Positions 48,746-59,867 of a stretch of 64,000 bases of DNA are shown here, piece after piece. The stretch comes from Azadirachta indica (taxonomy: Eukaryota > Streptophyta > Magnoliopsida > Sapindales > Meliaceae), in contig CM040448.1 in assembly GCA_022749755.1 (NCBI GenBank), forward strand, positions 1,918,481-1,982,480. The letters are read 5' to 3'. The translations under genes were made by a program, and so were the position numbers. A model generated the notes under the pieces. It made no database searches. It had not been told where the DNA came from and saw only the letters and a program-made list of their open reading frames with translations. Numbering within the stretch: the first letter of the stretch is position 1; each line of letters begins with the position of its first letter.

Positions 48746-49284
48746 CTTTGAAGAAGATCATTATAAGTACAAATCAAATATCTACAAAAGATTGTGAAAA
48801 TTGTTTAATTATTATATTTAATATAATCATAAAATCAATAATATGACAATTATTGAAAGTGGAGTTCACGTTATACAAAGAAAAAAATATATATATATAT
48901 ATTTTCTAAAAAATATTAAATCACTCGTACCATAAAGTGACAAAAAATATTAATTAATTTGACATATGAGAGTGGTGATAAGCTCAAATAATTTATTAAT
49001 ATGAAAAATTAAAATTTAAATATTATATTTCTTTAATTAAGAATTTTTTTATGAAATATTTATAAATAATAATGGGAGGAACTGGAGGGAAATTAAACAA
49101 AATGTGAAATATTTAAGCAAAATCATACGTGTGAACTATAGATTCTTTGATGTTTTGTGAACTGTAAAAATCTGTATATTTTATTTAAGACATATTATAT
49201 GTACATGTTTGATTTGTTCTAATTAATCAATTTCAACAACATTTAACAATGATAATCATGAGCAGCAAGCAAAAGATTTTTCTT

Positions 49285-49298
49285 TTATATATATATAC
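49285..49298 (+). promoter_or_regulatory. Probable TATA box of the FAR gene
   Basis: The run tatatatatatata lies about 66-79 bp upstream of the ATG at 49364. This would place the transcript start near 49320 and give a short leader containing repeated gcaaattaa words. Confidence 0.5.
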
Positions 49299-49363
49299 TC
49301 AGGCAAATTAAGCAAATTAAGGCAAATTAAGCAAATAGTAAGTGTGATAATTAATTTGCAATA

Positions 49364-49996
49364 ATGGAGTTGGGAAGTGTCGTTGAATTCCTGGAGAACA
49401 AGACCATTCTTGTCACTGGTGCAACTGGCTTTTTAGCAAAAGGTATATACATAGTTCTATCTATCTTAATTACCTAATCAATTATACATAAATTTTATTA
49501 ATTTATCTTCTAATTTTAATAATCATTATATATGCAGTTTTTGTAGAGAAAATTTTGAGAATTCAACCAAACGTGAAGAAACTTTATGTTCTTATTAGAG
49601 CTCCTGATGTTCAATCGGCCACATTACGCTTCTATAATGAGGTTTTTAGATAATTAATCGATCAATAATTTTGTTCGTATTAATCATGCATATTTGATAT
49701 ATATATATATATAAAATTTAACTTTTAATTATTATAAATTAATGAAAATACAGGTATTAGGGAAAGATTTGTTTAGGATTATCAAGGAAAAATGGGGTGC
49801 GCAATTAAATTCATTTATCTCAGAAAAGATTACGATTGTCCCTGGGGACATAGCTCGTGAGGATTTTGGATTGAAGGACTCTTATCAACTCAAACAGCAG
49901 ATGTGTAATGACTTAGACATCATTGTCAATTCTGCTGCCGTAACCAATTTTCACGAAAGGTAATTAATTGATCATCACACTATTATTACTTAATTA

Positions 49997-50031
<35 letters not shown>

Positions 50032-51627
50032 CAAATACATTACTGTTATATATCATGTATAATTAATGCATGCAGATACGATGTTTTACTTGGTATCAAT
50101 ACCTTTGGAGCCATGCATGTTGTAAAATTTGCAAACAAGTGTCTTAAGCTAAAGGTTCTTCTTCACGTTTCAACAGGTTGGTAAATATATACATATATAA
50201 AATTAATTAATTGAAGTTTAATTAGTTTTGATTTAATTTCAGCATATGTAGCTTGGGAATCGGGGCTCATCTTAGAAAACTCGTATCAAATGGGAATTAC
50301 TCCTAATGGAGAATGTGGATTAAACGTTGATGTGGAGAGGAATGCGGTGGAGCAACAATTGAATCAACTCAAAGAGAGGGGAGCTTCCAAGAAAGAAATT
50401 ACACATGCCATGAAAGATTTGGGCATTCAGAGGTAGGCCACCTGGCTACGTTAATAATCAAAAACAATTTGACATGTACGTACGTATTACATCTTCATTA
50501 TATTGGTCAGGGCAAGGATCTATGGATGGCCAACAACGTATCTATTAACAAAGGCAATGGGAGAAATGGTTTTACAACAATATTATAAAGGAAAATTTTC
50601 TGTCGTCACTATACGTCCTACCATTGTAACTTGCTCTTACAAAGAACCATTTCCTGGCTGGCTTGACAGTGGTTCAATGTAAGTTTACAGAATTATTAAA
50701 TCTTAATTATCATAAATTTATTAATTAATCAATTAATGAATTTTTTGTTAATTTTGACGTACGCGTGGTGCATGCATGCAGAAGCCTGGATGTTAATTTG
50801 TGTGTACTTCAAGCTCAAAGAAAATTACCTTTCTTGGTGGGAGACCCCATGGTTGTTTCAGATTTGGTGCCAGTTGATATGGTGGTGAACGCTATGATCG
50901 TAGCCATGGTGGCTCATGCAAAACAACTTAATTTTGACGTTAATATTTATCAAGTTGGATCATCTTTAAGAAATCCTGTCAAACTTGGGGATTTTTTCAA
51001 TTATAGCTTCCAATATTTCACCAAGAAATCATCGAATAATAATAATAATAATAATGAAAAGGTTTCCAAGGTTACTTTCTTGAACAGCATGGACAGCTTT
51101 TACAAACACATGGCAGCAATAACTCAATCATTCAAGGTATTATATTTATGTCTGTATATTGTATTAATTTACGTGCGTATGTATACATGTATGTTGATAT
51201 TAATTAAGAGAATATTTCTCTCTTTTTGCCATATTACTTAATTTAATTCAGGGGAAAGACATGGATGGCGATACGATGATGAGTAGCAGGAATGCTAATT
51301 TCTTGACGACATTGGTGAAACTTTCCAGACCATACTTGTTCTTCAATGGCATGTAAGTTCTCTTTCAGCTCTTAATTATAATTCCTTTTTTTTTTTTTTT
51401 TTGATAAATATCCATTAATTATAGCTGCTTGAAAATTAATTATTTTGTACAGATTTGATGACAAAAACACAGAGAAATTGAGAATCGCAGTAAGAGAGAG
51501 TGGAGTAGAAACCAATATATTTTTCTTTGATCCCAGCCTTATTGACTGGAAAGACTACTTAATCAATGCTCATTTTCCTGCTGTTGACAAAGTATTCCAA
51601 CCCTCTAACATGCTTTCTAAGCTTTGA
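49364..51627 (+). CDS. Alcohol-forming fatty acyl-CoA reductase (FAR)
   Basis: Join(49364..49442, 49538..49641, 49754..49959, 50076..50176, 50243..50432, 50511..50678, 50782..51136, 51252..51352, 51453..51627), 492 aa; all phases close. It reduces very-long-chain acyl-CoA to primary alcohol with NADPH, feeding wax, suberin or pollen-wall lipids. N-terminal Rossmann motif TGATGFL (18-24); active-site YXXXK as YLLTK (Tyr237, Lys241) within [16 protein letters not shown]; the C-terminal FAR_C domain includes [18 protein letters not shown] and [11 protein letters not shown]. The segment around residue 390 is shorter than in CER4-type relatives (the RYLLPLKGLEL-type stretch is reduced), and an asparagine run ([11 protein letters not shown]) coded by an AAT microsatellite lies in exon 7. 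No plastid transit peptide, so an ER location is likely. Chain-length preference is unknown. Confidence 0.92.
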
Positions 51628-52931
51628 AGGAGACTATATTTATAAGAATTAATATATTGTGTATTTATTTGTTATTAATCATTTTTAATGTAATAATTAA
51701 GTCAATAATTGTCTAATTAATATGATAGTTATTGATAAGTATCGTCTTACTTAAAATTATTGCAAATGTTATGTTTAAATTCTATAATGAGTCCTTAAAG
51801 GAATAATATAGTTGGTTAATTTGCTCCAAATCAACTTTAAAGCAAGGGTTTTTTTAATTTATGTTTACCATATGAGGTTAATAATAAGTATATTATTATT
51901 TACAATTATATCTTCATTATTTAATGTACATGTGTGTTATTTTTTATTTGTTAATGATTATTATATTTTGATGAAGTCCCTTACATGTCTATTTATTTAA
52001 TAATAGTTTGCTCGTTAAATTTACATTATTTGAAATAAAGTTCATTTTATATAAAAAAAAACAAATAATACAAGTTCTACAAAAGTAATATTATATTATT
52101 CATGTTATAAAGTGACAAAATTAAAAAAAAATTCATTCGAGTATAACAATAAAAAGGTACGAGAAAATTTGTCGGCAAATATTGCAAGAGAAGATTTAAA
52201 TTAATTATGTTTGTACCTTTTCTTATAAAATTATCATATATAAAAATATCTCTATTTTAGACTAATCATGTAAAATTATTGCTTTTGTGTGTGACTTATT
52301 TTTTGACACCAAATTATAAATACGTACCTTTAAATTATAAATATTTATCATCACATTTAACTTATTAAGTTAATTATAAAATAATGTTGCAAGTAAGAAA
52401 TTTGACCTCTATCAAAATTAAAATACCTATTTATGTTAGGTATACAATAATATTAAGAATACTAGTTCTATCTTCACAACTTTCACGCAGTGTTATTATA
52501 TTACTGCATTCTAGTAAAAATAGTAAGACGTGAGAATAATATAGGATTTGTTAAAAGATTGGGGATCCTGGTGATATTATCCACACATTGTTTGACACGT
52601 TTACGTTGATGGGATAAGAAAGGAAAACAACGACTAGTAAGTGCAGCGAGACCACCGAGGGGCACAAAATTGGAACGTGACTGCTAAAATACGCAGGGTG
52701 TAATAAATGCCAACTCAGAAATCATAATATTCATGCCCATATATGATACAAAACAGCCTCATCATTAATATCATCTTTTACTAATTTAAACACAAAACCA
52801 TTTAATAATTTTTCCATCATTTTCCCCCAACAAAAAAAAAAACTTAAAAATAAAAAAACAGAGGTGGAGATTATTAAGAAAGAAAGTAAAGAGTTCTTCT
52901 GAGACTTCTGAGACTGAGAGAGTGGAAAAAA
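51628..52931. other. FAR 3' flank and promoter of phytocyanin B
   Basis: The first 500 bp are homologous in patches to the flanks of psi-1 and psi-2 (gtcaataattgtctaa, ttcatgttataaagtgacaaaa). The last 300 bp are a pyrimidine-poor leader region before 52932. No gene is seen; the 51812-52000 open frame is AT-rich and unlike any family. Confidence 0.5.
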
Positions 52932-54221
52932 ATGGAGGGTCTGAAGTTGAAGAAGTGGGGAAAGGGAGTGAGAGTGATAATTTTAATGGTGATGATGCGG
53001 TGCGTTTTGGGAACTCTGCATCGCGTAGGAGGAAAAATGGGGTGGTCTCAGAATGTTAACTTCACTCAATGGTCCGCCCATGAAAATTTCTATCTCCATG
53101 ATTGGCTCAGTACGTAATTTTAATTACCTCTCTCTCTAATATATACATATGTTTTGTCTATATTTCACATTTGTATTTAAGAAAATTAATTTGTTATTTT
53201 TATTTGGATCTTGATATTCCAAAATGATATAATTTGATATGTTTGAGAGATTCGATTCCAAAACCTCTTTCTTTTATTATTATAAGTTCACCAATTTTTT
53301 TTCGAAATTCAATTTCTAAATCTCATTCTTTGATTAAAATATGTGTATAAACTTTTCTCAGAATATATGTTAGAAATTTATATTTTTCAAAAGTAAAACT
53401 ATATTATTACATGTATTCTATATTACTTAATATTTTTTACAATAAAAGATGATTACAAAATTATAAAATACAAATTATCTAAAAATGATATTGTTTTTCA
53501 ATCTTCTTTCTTATTAATATGTTCTCTCTCTGTTTTTTTTTTCTCTTTAATTTTCTAGGATGAAGAAAATTAATTTTTTTAAGGAAAAAGGCTAATACAC
53601 AATAATATATTAATTTTTACAAAAACAAAAATTTATTTATGCATACATGCTCATAAATTCAATTATATTTTATTTTTTAAATCTCTTCCGTTAAGAAAAT
53701 TAAAATAACTTAAGAATGTGTATGATGTTATTTTTTAAAAGTTATATTTTATTTCATCGCAATAATAAGATTTTTTAGCATATAAAATCTATGTAATTTG
53801 TATGTATTTAAGTCTCCTAGGATACAAAATATCACAATATTACTGATTGATTTCAATAATTAATGCTTGTTTTTTTGGGGTTAAAATTCAAGTTTTTTAT
53901 TTCAACAAGCAAATGTACAATGTGTTGGAGGTGAACAAGACAAGCTATGATAGTTGCAATGACCAAGGATTCATCAAGAACATAACGAAGGGTGGGAGAG
54001 ATGTAGTTCAGCTCGATGAGGTAAGACCTTATTACTACCTCAGCGGCAGAGGCTTCTGTTGGGGAGGTATGAAAGTTGCCATATTCGTCCAAGAAGCCCC
54101 GCCGCCCCCGGCACAGCCTCCGCTCGGAAACGCCTCTCCCTCGAACACCGGCGGCCTCACGATGGCTCTGGTCGTTGCATCACTTTCCATAGCTTTGACA
54201 TTTATGGGGTATTACTACTAA
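52932..54221 (+). CDS. Phytocyanin / early nodulin-like protein B (ENODL, lamin-like), non-copper
   Basis: Join(52932..53109, 53893..54221), 168 aa; phases close. N-terminal basic stretch then hydrophobic signal (VRVIILMVMMRCVLG). One phytocyanin domain: HRVGGKMGWSQNVNFTQWS, DWLIFYFNKQMYNVLEVNKTSYDSC, YYYLSGRGFCWGGMKVAI. It has the disulfide Cys pair but lacks the blue-copper His ligands. Three N-glycosylation sequons (NFT, NKT, NIT). A Pro-rich linker (PPPPAQPPLG) leads to a C-terminal hydrophobic tail ALVVASLSIALTFMG typical of a GPI signal. The single intron is at the same codon position as in protein A (after DWL), so the two are paralogues separated by the FAR locus. The function is unassigned; relatives occur at the plasma membrane. 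Confidence 0.9.
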
Positions 54222-54913
54222 ATGTGGTTATTGCTTCGTGTACTGGAATTATGGGTATGCAACATTTGGGAAAGAACTTTAAGTTTGAAATACTAGTGAT
54301 ATTTCTATTAATTTGATATTTGAGAATTGACTCTTTTCTTTTTTTGGGCTTTCTTTTTACTTTTTAGTATATTGATTTACATATTTAAACATATTGTGGT
54401 AAGAAATTGTTTCTAAATTGGCTATGGTTGAGGATTAGTTCTATGAATGTGTAACATAAATTTGGCATGGAATTAAATAAATGAAGCGCAGGTAAAATCA
54501 TCAATACAAACGTAAAGATTCCCTTTTAAAGCAATTTATATTAAGTGGCTCTTGTCGTAATAAATCTTTCCAAATTCTTAGAACATTTTTTTATAAAAAT
54601 TTATTTCAAATATTTAAAATGCACTAATATAAAGAATTGTGGTATAAAATAATAACAGTAATTATAAAATTGCAAAATTGTATTATATTTAAATTTTATA
54701 TCGTGCTTATACAAAATTGAAATGTAATGTTTATGTCTTCATGTTTAACATAACAGTAATTATAAATGACATGTCGTTCATTAATTAGTAAGGTAAACGA
54801 TACGTCGTACTGGTGTTTTACCGCATCAAAATATCATTCCATTCATACCTTAAATGAGATAAGGATATATTCACAAACTCCGTCCCCGAACTCATACTTC
54901 ACTCTCGCTACCC
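54222..54913. other. Intergenic region
   Basis: The 3' UTR of phytocyanin B is followed by AT-rich DNA and the promoter of the plastid protein gene. The small frame at 54766-54981 overlaps the next gene's start in another frame and is not believed. Confidence 0.5.
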
Positions 54914-57887
54914 ATGGCGTCCATTTCCGTTTCTCCTTCCTTTTCATTTCCTTCAGTAACCAAAAACCCGCCAAATCTTAACGGAACTTTACATTTCCCT
55001 CCAAATCTGTCCAACCCACATACGTTTTCCAGCCCCATTTCAGCAGTTCGAACCCGGGCTCAGAATTCCTCGAAGACACTAGGACAGGACACGGCGATGA
55101 GCATCGACAATCTTAAACGGTTTTTCGACCTAAACGTCGGAAACTGGTCCGGTTCTTTCCACGTGAGTGTTATGAATTAGAAAAAAAAGCTTGCTTTATT
55201 TTGATTTGACGGTGGTTTTGATTGAATTTATAATGTTTCTGGTGTTTGGATTTTGTAGCAATTTGATGCTAATGGGAATTTGATGCAAAAGATTAATACG
55301 AGGCTTGCTGCAAGCACTTATGGAGAAGATGAACTTATCAGTCTCATTCAAACGTAAGTGTTGCAATGGCCATAATTCTCAGTTTTAGCTTTATATAAAT
55401 CAATTTCAGTTATATTTTCTCGTTGCATGTTCTGTTATTCAGAATTTTTCATTGGTAAATGTGTGTGTTCATGATTCTTAATGCTGGGCAAATTCTGAAT
55501 GGGCAGTCTCTTTATAGTAGAATTCAGTTTTATGTTGCCAAAGTTCAAAGTTTTTGTATTGAAATTCCATATTCTGATAAATTATGGATTGGGAAAAAAA
55601 GGAAGAAATTTGAGACGTGGAAATCTGATATATTATGCCTTGTAAATGAAATCTACAGAAAGATGTATGAAAAATTTCCAGTAGCAGTTACTGGTGGGTT
55701 TTAGTTGCTGTTTTGAGATAGTATTGTGCTTTTATTTCTTTGCTTCTTGTGGGTTGTAGCATAATCCAGTTGTAATTAAATGTAGGCTATATATAAAACA
55801 ACCTCCATCAAGCACTTCGATTGCTGGATATGAGGAGGAACCTGAATGGGCTGAATACAAAATTAAAGAAACTAATATATTTACTGCAGACAAATATCAA
55901 CAGGTGAGTTCTTCTAACTCTTTGAAGCTTCAGAGGTTGCCTTCTATCTTTTGTTTGCATAAATTAAGCTTATACTTTAGCTTTCATGATCTTGTTGTTT
56001 TCTCATAAATGTGAAATTATGATTAGTCTGCAGATTGGCTTTTTTCCAAATGAGAAGGCTTTTTCGTTAAGGTATCAGACTGCTGGTATGTTAGAAACTG
56101 TATTAAGGCAAGGGGTTCTGGGGGAAGATGACACTGGGGAAGAATCGCCCAAGTGAGTCCTTCTCTGCCTTTGTTTCTATTTGCTTGGAAATTGGTAAAT
56201 AGAACAATAAATGGACTAGTGTGTTTAATTATTCTTGCTCATTGATGAATAGAAGTAAGGCAATGGAGATTGGATATGAAACTCCAGCCTAGTAATGCAT
56301 TCTGACTTTGGCCAACCAGTGTGGCTGAACCAGCTTGTAACTGCATAGTATACAATTGAAGTAGATGACTGAATTGATGCACTGCAAGACATGCCGTTCA
56401 ATTAATTGTCTTTGTAGCTAAGGGTCTCAAATTGTTCTTCAAACTGTTTTTGTTTTTGATTTGGTCGTCCTCCCATGGTAACCTGCAAGCTGATAAAAGT
56501 GCAAATGTGATTACAATGTCATCAGATTGTTTGGAGATATATTTGAAAGATGGTGATGAGCAATGTATCCATACGCACCAGCTTATGATAATTTAACTCA
56601 ATCATTCAATAGACAGAGCTCGTTATGGTATCTCTTATGATTTGTGTAAGCTGTAAAGATAGCAGACAAACAGTTTCTGCCTCTTAATATAGAGAGAAAG
56701 AATTCTCTAATTTCATTGGAATTTGAATTCATGGTTGGCTGAAGTTTGGGACTGATATTTGATATGAGAATGAATCTCTAAAACTGGCTCTTGCTTTATG
56801 TTGGTTTGGATAAACATGTGTTTAAACAAGCTTACCTAGTACTCTGGTAAATGATCTGAACTTTGCCATTTAACTACTGTGTTATATATTATTATATTAA
56901 CAAGTTTCTGCACAATTTAGATACTTGCCTGTTCTTTACAACAACTTCACTGTGCAGAAATCTTAAGCTTCCCTCTCGCCGACCTGCCATTGTATGTGAG
57001 AATTGCCTATACTCACAGGAGCAGGATAGGCGAGCTAGAGCATTTCATGTAATGGACCCAAGAGGCATTTTGGAAATGCTTCTTATCTTTGTTGAGGACA
57101 GAGATAGCGGGGTGCTTTTTCCACCTTTTCTTGACAATGATGGGGTAAGTTTCTGGACTAAGTTAACTGATCATTGGAACTTTGATGAACTACCAAGTTG
57201 TTTGAAAGGAGAGTATTCAACGTCCTTGCATGTTCCTGACACTATACCAAATTTGTTCGATTGGTTACAGGACAGCCCAGACAGGGTGTTACCATTTTTT
57301 GGTAAGTGGAAAGGTCATTCTGTAACAAAGCGAAGTGGAGTTTATGGATCAACAATTGCTGAAGCTGATACAGTTGCTCTGCTTGAAATGGATGACGACG
57401 GTCAGTTAGTCCAGGTATATGGCAATATGCTTATACTAATCAGCAACTTCAGTAAATTGAAATCAGAGAGTTTTAGAGACCTATGCATTGTAATTGGACT
57501 GATGGCACCTGTTTTAATTGTTATAAAGCATACATGTTCAGTTTCCTTAACGTCAAAATTTAAGCTCGTTTCACTTCTTCCTCAAAATTTGATCAGGATA
57601 TTACTTCAACATCTGACAAACAAGAGGTTAAAACTAATGTGCACTGGACGGGTACCATATCAGACAACCTGGTTACATTCAATGGAGGATACCGATTCAC
57701 ATTTTTGCCTGGAGGCCTGTACTTGGGGTGCCCTTGCAATATTGCAAAGAGTGTTGCAGAATCAAAATCATTCCATTTGGAGTTTGGTTGGCTTGAGACC
57801 CCCGGTAAGAGACAAAGACTGGTTCGAACTTATGACATTGAAGGCTTAGCTGTTTCATCAACTTATTTTTCTGAGATTAAATTGTGA
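54914..57887 (+). CDS. Plastid protein of DUF3598-like (cyanobacterial-type) family
   Basis: Join(54914..55162, 55259..55353, 55786..55903, 56034..56152, 56958..57144, 57271..57414, 57597..57887), 400 aa; phases close at all six junctions. The N-terminus (MASISVSPSFSFPSVTKN..., to about residue 55) is a clear plastid transit peptide. The body begins NLKRFFDLNVGNWSGSFHQFDANGNLM, has CENCLYSQEQDRRARAFHVMDPRG in the middle, then a second beta-rich half, LPFFGKWKGHSVTKRSGVYG, and FNGGYRFTFLPGGLYLGCPCNIA near the end. Two such W-G-x-S/G-F beta-barrel starts suggest a pair of lipocalin-like domains, which fits DUF3598 proteins of cyanobacteria and plants. The family label is from memory and the biochemical role is unknown. 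A strong alternative donor (TT|GTGAGT) overlaps the stop codon, so a longer isoform is conceivable. Confidence 0.72.
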
Positions 57888-59867
57888 GTTTTCTACCTAA
57901 TTGTAACTATTCTTATTCATTCAGGGTAAAGAATTAATCCGTGTTTTTTTCTATCACGCACAATGTTGGAAGAAATTCCAAGTGATGTATTAATTTGATT
58001 AGAGTTTTAAGGTCCCATTTCTAATCCCAGATGAAATGAATTGTGAGTTGGCAATTTGACAATAAAAAAAACACTGTTCCAACTCTCAACTTGATAAAAC
58101 AAAAATGTCCAAGTTGCTTTTGACCTTTTGGCCTCATCTTTGACAATAACACTGCGCTTGTTTGAGCCTTTAAGACATGCTCTGTTGCTAAAGATATTCA
58201 TTGCCAGGTTCTCATTCTAATGCACGCAATTGTACCGTACTTCTTCCCTACTCTTTCCCGGTGAGTGTCTTATAAATTTAGAATTAGGACAAGAAGTTGA
58301 AGATTACAACCAATTTAGCTGCATGCACCTTGGCCCGATCATCGATGATTGACGCATGAAATGGGAGGAGGGTGTGCAGCTTATTTTGGTCCCATCGCAA
58401 TCAATGACACTAATCAAACGGTGGATGATGAGCGTTGCGTGGTGGGTCCTAGACAAAGAAAAAGGGGGTAATAAATCTTGTTTGTAAGAGAACGTACACG
58501 GCAGCAATGACATTGATTGCTGCTCTTTTATTTTTTAAACTTCAGGAGGGGTTGCATCCATTGCTATAGACTGTTCTTTTCATGTCTGTCTTTTGATTGG
58601 GTTGGATGAATGTGGGCGTAAATATTTTAAACACGTAAGTTTCCATAGTTGTCATTGGTCCACAACCTGCAGCTTCTTATGCAGATCTCAACTCTCATAC
58701 AACATCCTACTACGTATGTATAACGTAACGTAACACATAGATTTAATTGTAATTATAGCAAAAATTAGGGAATTATTATTGTGGTTGTACAGATAAGACA
58801 AAATCTCTCGAGACTTGAATGTGTACCTAACGATGTTCAAGATTTGGCCAAACATGTCTCTTGTTGTTCCTGGGCGAAAAAAAGAAAGCTTTCTCCTTTT
58901 TTTTTAATTTCGGTGAAAAAGTTAAATAGAAAAAAATAAAAATATGCGACACTTCAGAAGTACAAAGCTCTAGATTTCATTTGTTATAGAAAGCATTTCA
59001 AAAGGGGGTGGGGATTCTTCTCATAATGTCACTGATTGCCGGTCTTGAAGGGCAAGAAAGTTTATCAAGAGAGAGGAGATGAAAGAGACATACGCCGTGT
59101 TTGGCTCCCACTTTGCTGTCCATTTGGCAATTTTGCTTCTCATTTGGGTTCTCTGTATGGTTAGAATTTATGTTTTTATTTTTAGTTAATTTAGTTGGAT
59201 GACATTTGTTTTATCTTTATTTGACACGTTTTAATTATTTTATTCATTTAAGTAAAAGAAATTAAATATACACTCAAAATCTATTTATATCAATTCTCTT
59301 TTTATCAACTCACATTTTATTTATTTTATTCCTTTTTTTTCTAAAAAAATTTATAGAAAGAATTTGGATTTATATCTTAATGTAATAATTTGAAAAACAA
59401 GTGTTAGCAGGAAGTGGATATTCTCGTGATAAAAGAACTTTTGTAAAAAATACATGAAAATTTAATATTAAAAAAATTAAATATCTAAAATACTGATTAT
59501 ATTAGTTAAATTTAATTATTAAAATTTTTGGTTGCTTAGTAACTTGGATCAAAATTTAAGAGCCGTATAAGAAATCCAACAATTTATTTATTTATTTTTA
59601 ATTTTTATTTAAGAAAAAAAAGTGAAAAAAAAAAGGTCATTGTCAGTTATTGCGCTGTAGACTTTCCACTGAGTTTTGAAGATGAGCATGAAACTACCAT
59701 CAACTACCCACAGATAAATCTTCATTCACTGAACGAAAACAAAAGCTTCCCTGACAAACAACCGACACAAATCCAAAACCCATTAACAATTCCCCCATTT
59801 TTTCGCTAAAGCAAGTGAAAAGTAAGAAGCTTTTAGCACGCAGAAAAAGAAGCAGAAAGTGTTAACT
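57888..59867. other. Intergenic region with WRKY promoter
   Basis: The 3' UTR of the previous gene runs to about 58250, then a locally GC-richer segment (58300-58520), then AT-rich DNA. The last 200 bp (59660-59867) look like the WRKY 5' UTR. Open frames on the minus strand at 58007-58201 and 58304-58513 show no family features. Confidence 0.5.

Larger units (their letters stand above)
45008..49284. other. Repeat-rich region with decayed FAR copies
   Basis: AT-rich DNA organised as two degenerate direct repeats (about 45715-46510 and 47220-48030), each followed by remnants of a fatty acyl-CoA reductase gene. No intact gene. The FAR remnants and repeats are listed separately. Confidence 0.6.

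Noticed and set aside
55459..55704. 81-residue frame inside intron 2 of the DUF3598-like gene
   Set aside because: Lies wholly between a good donor (55354) and acceptor (55785); not conserved-looking.
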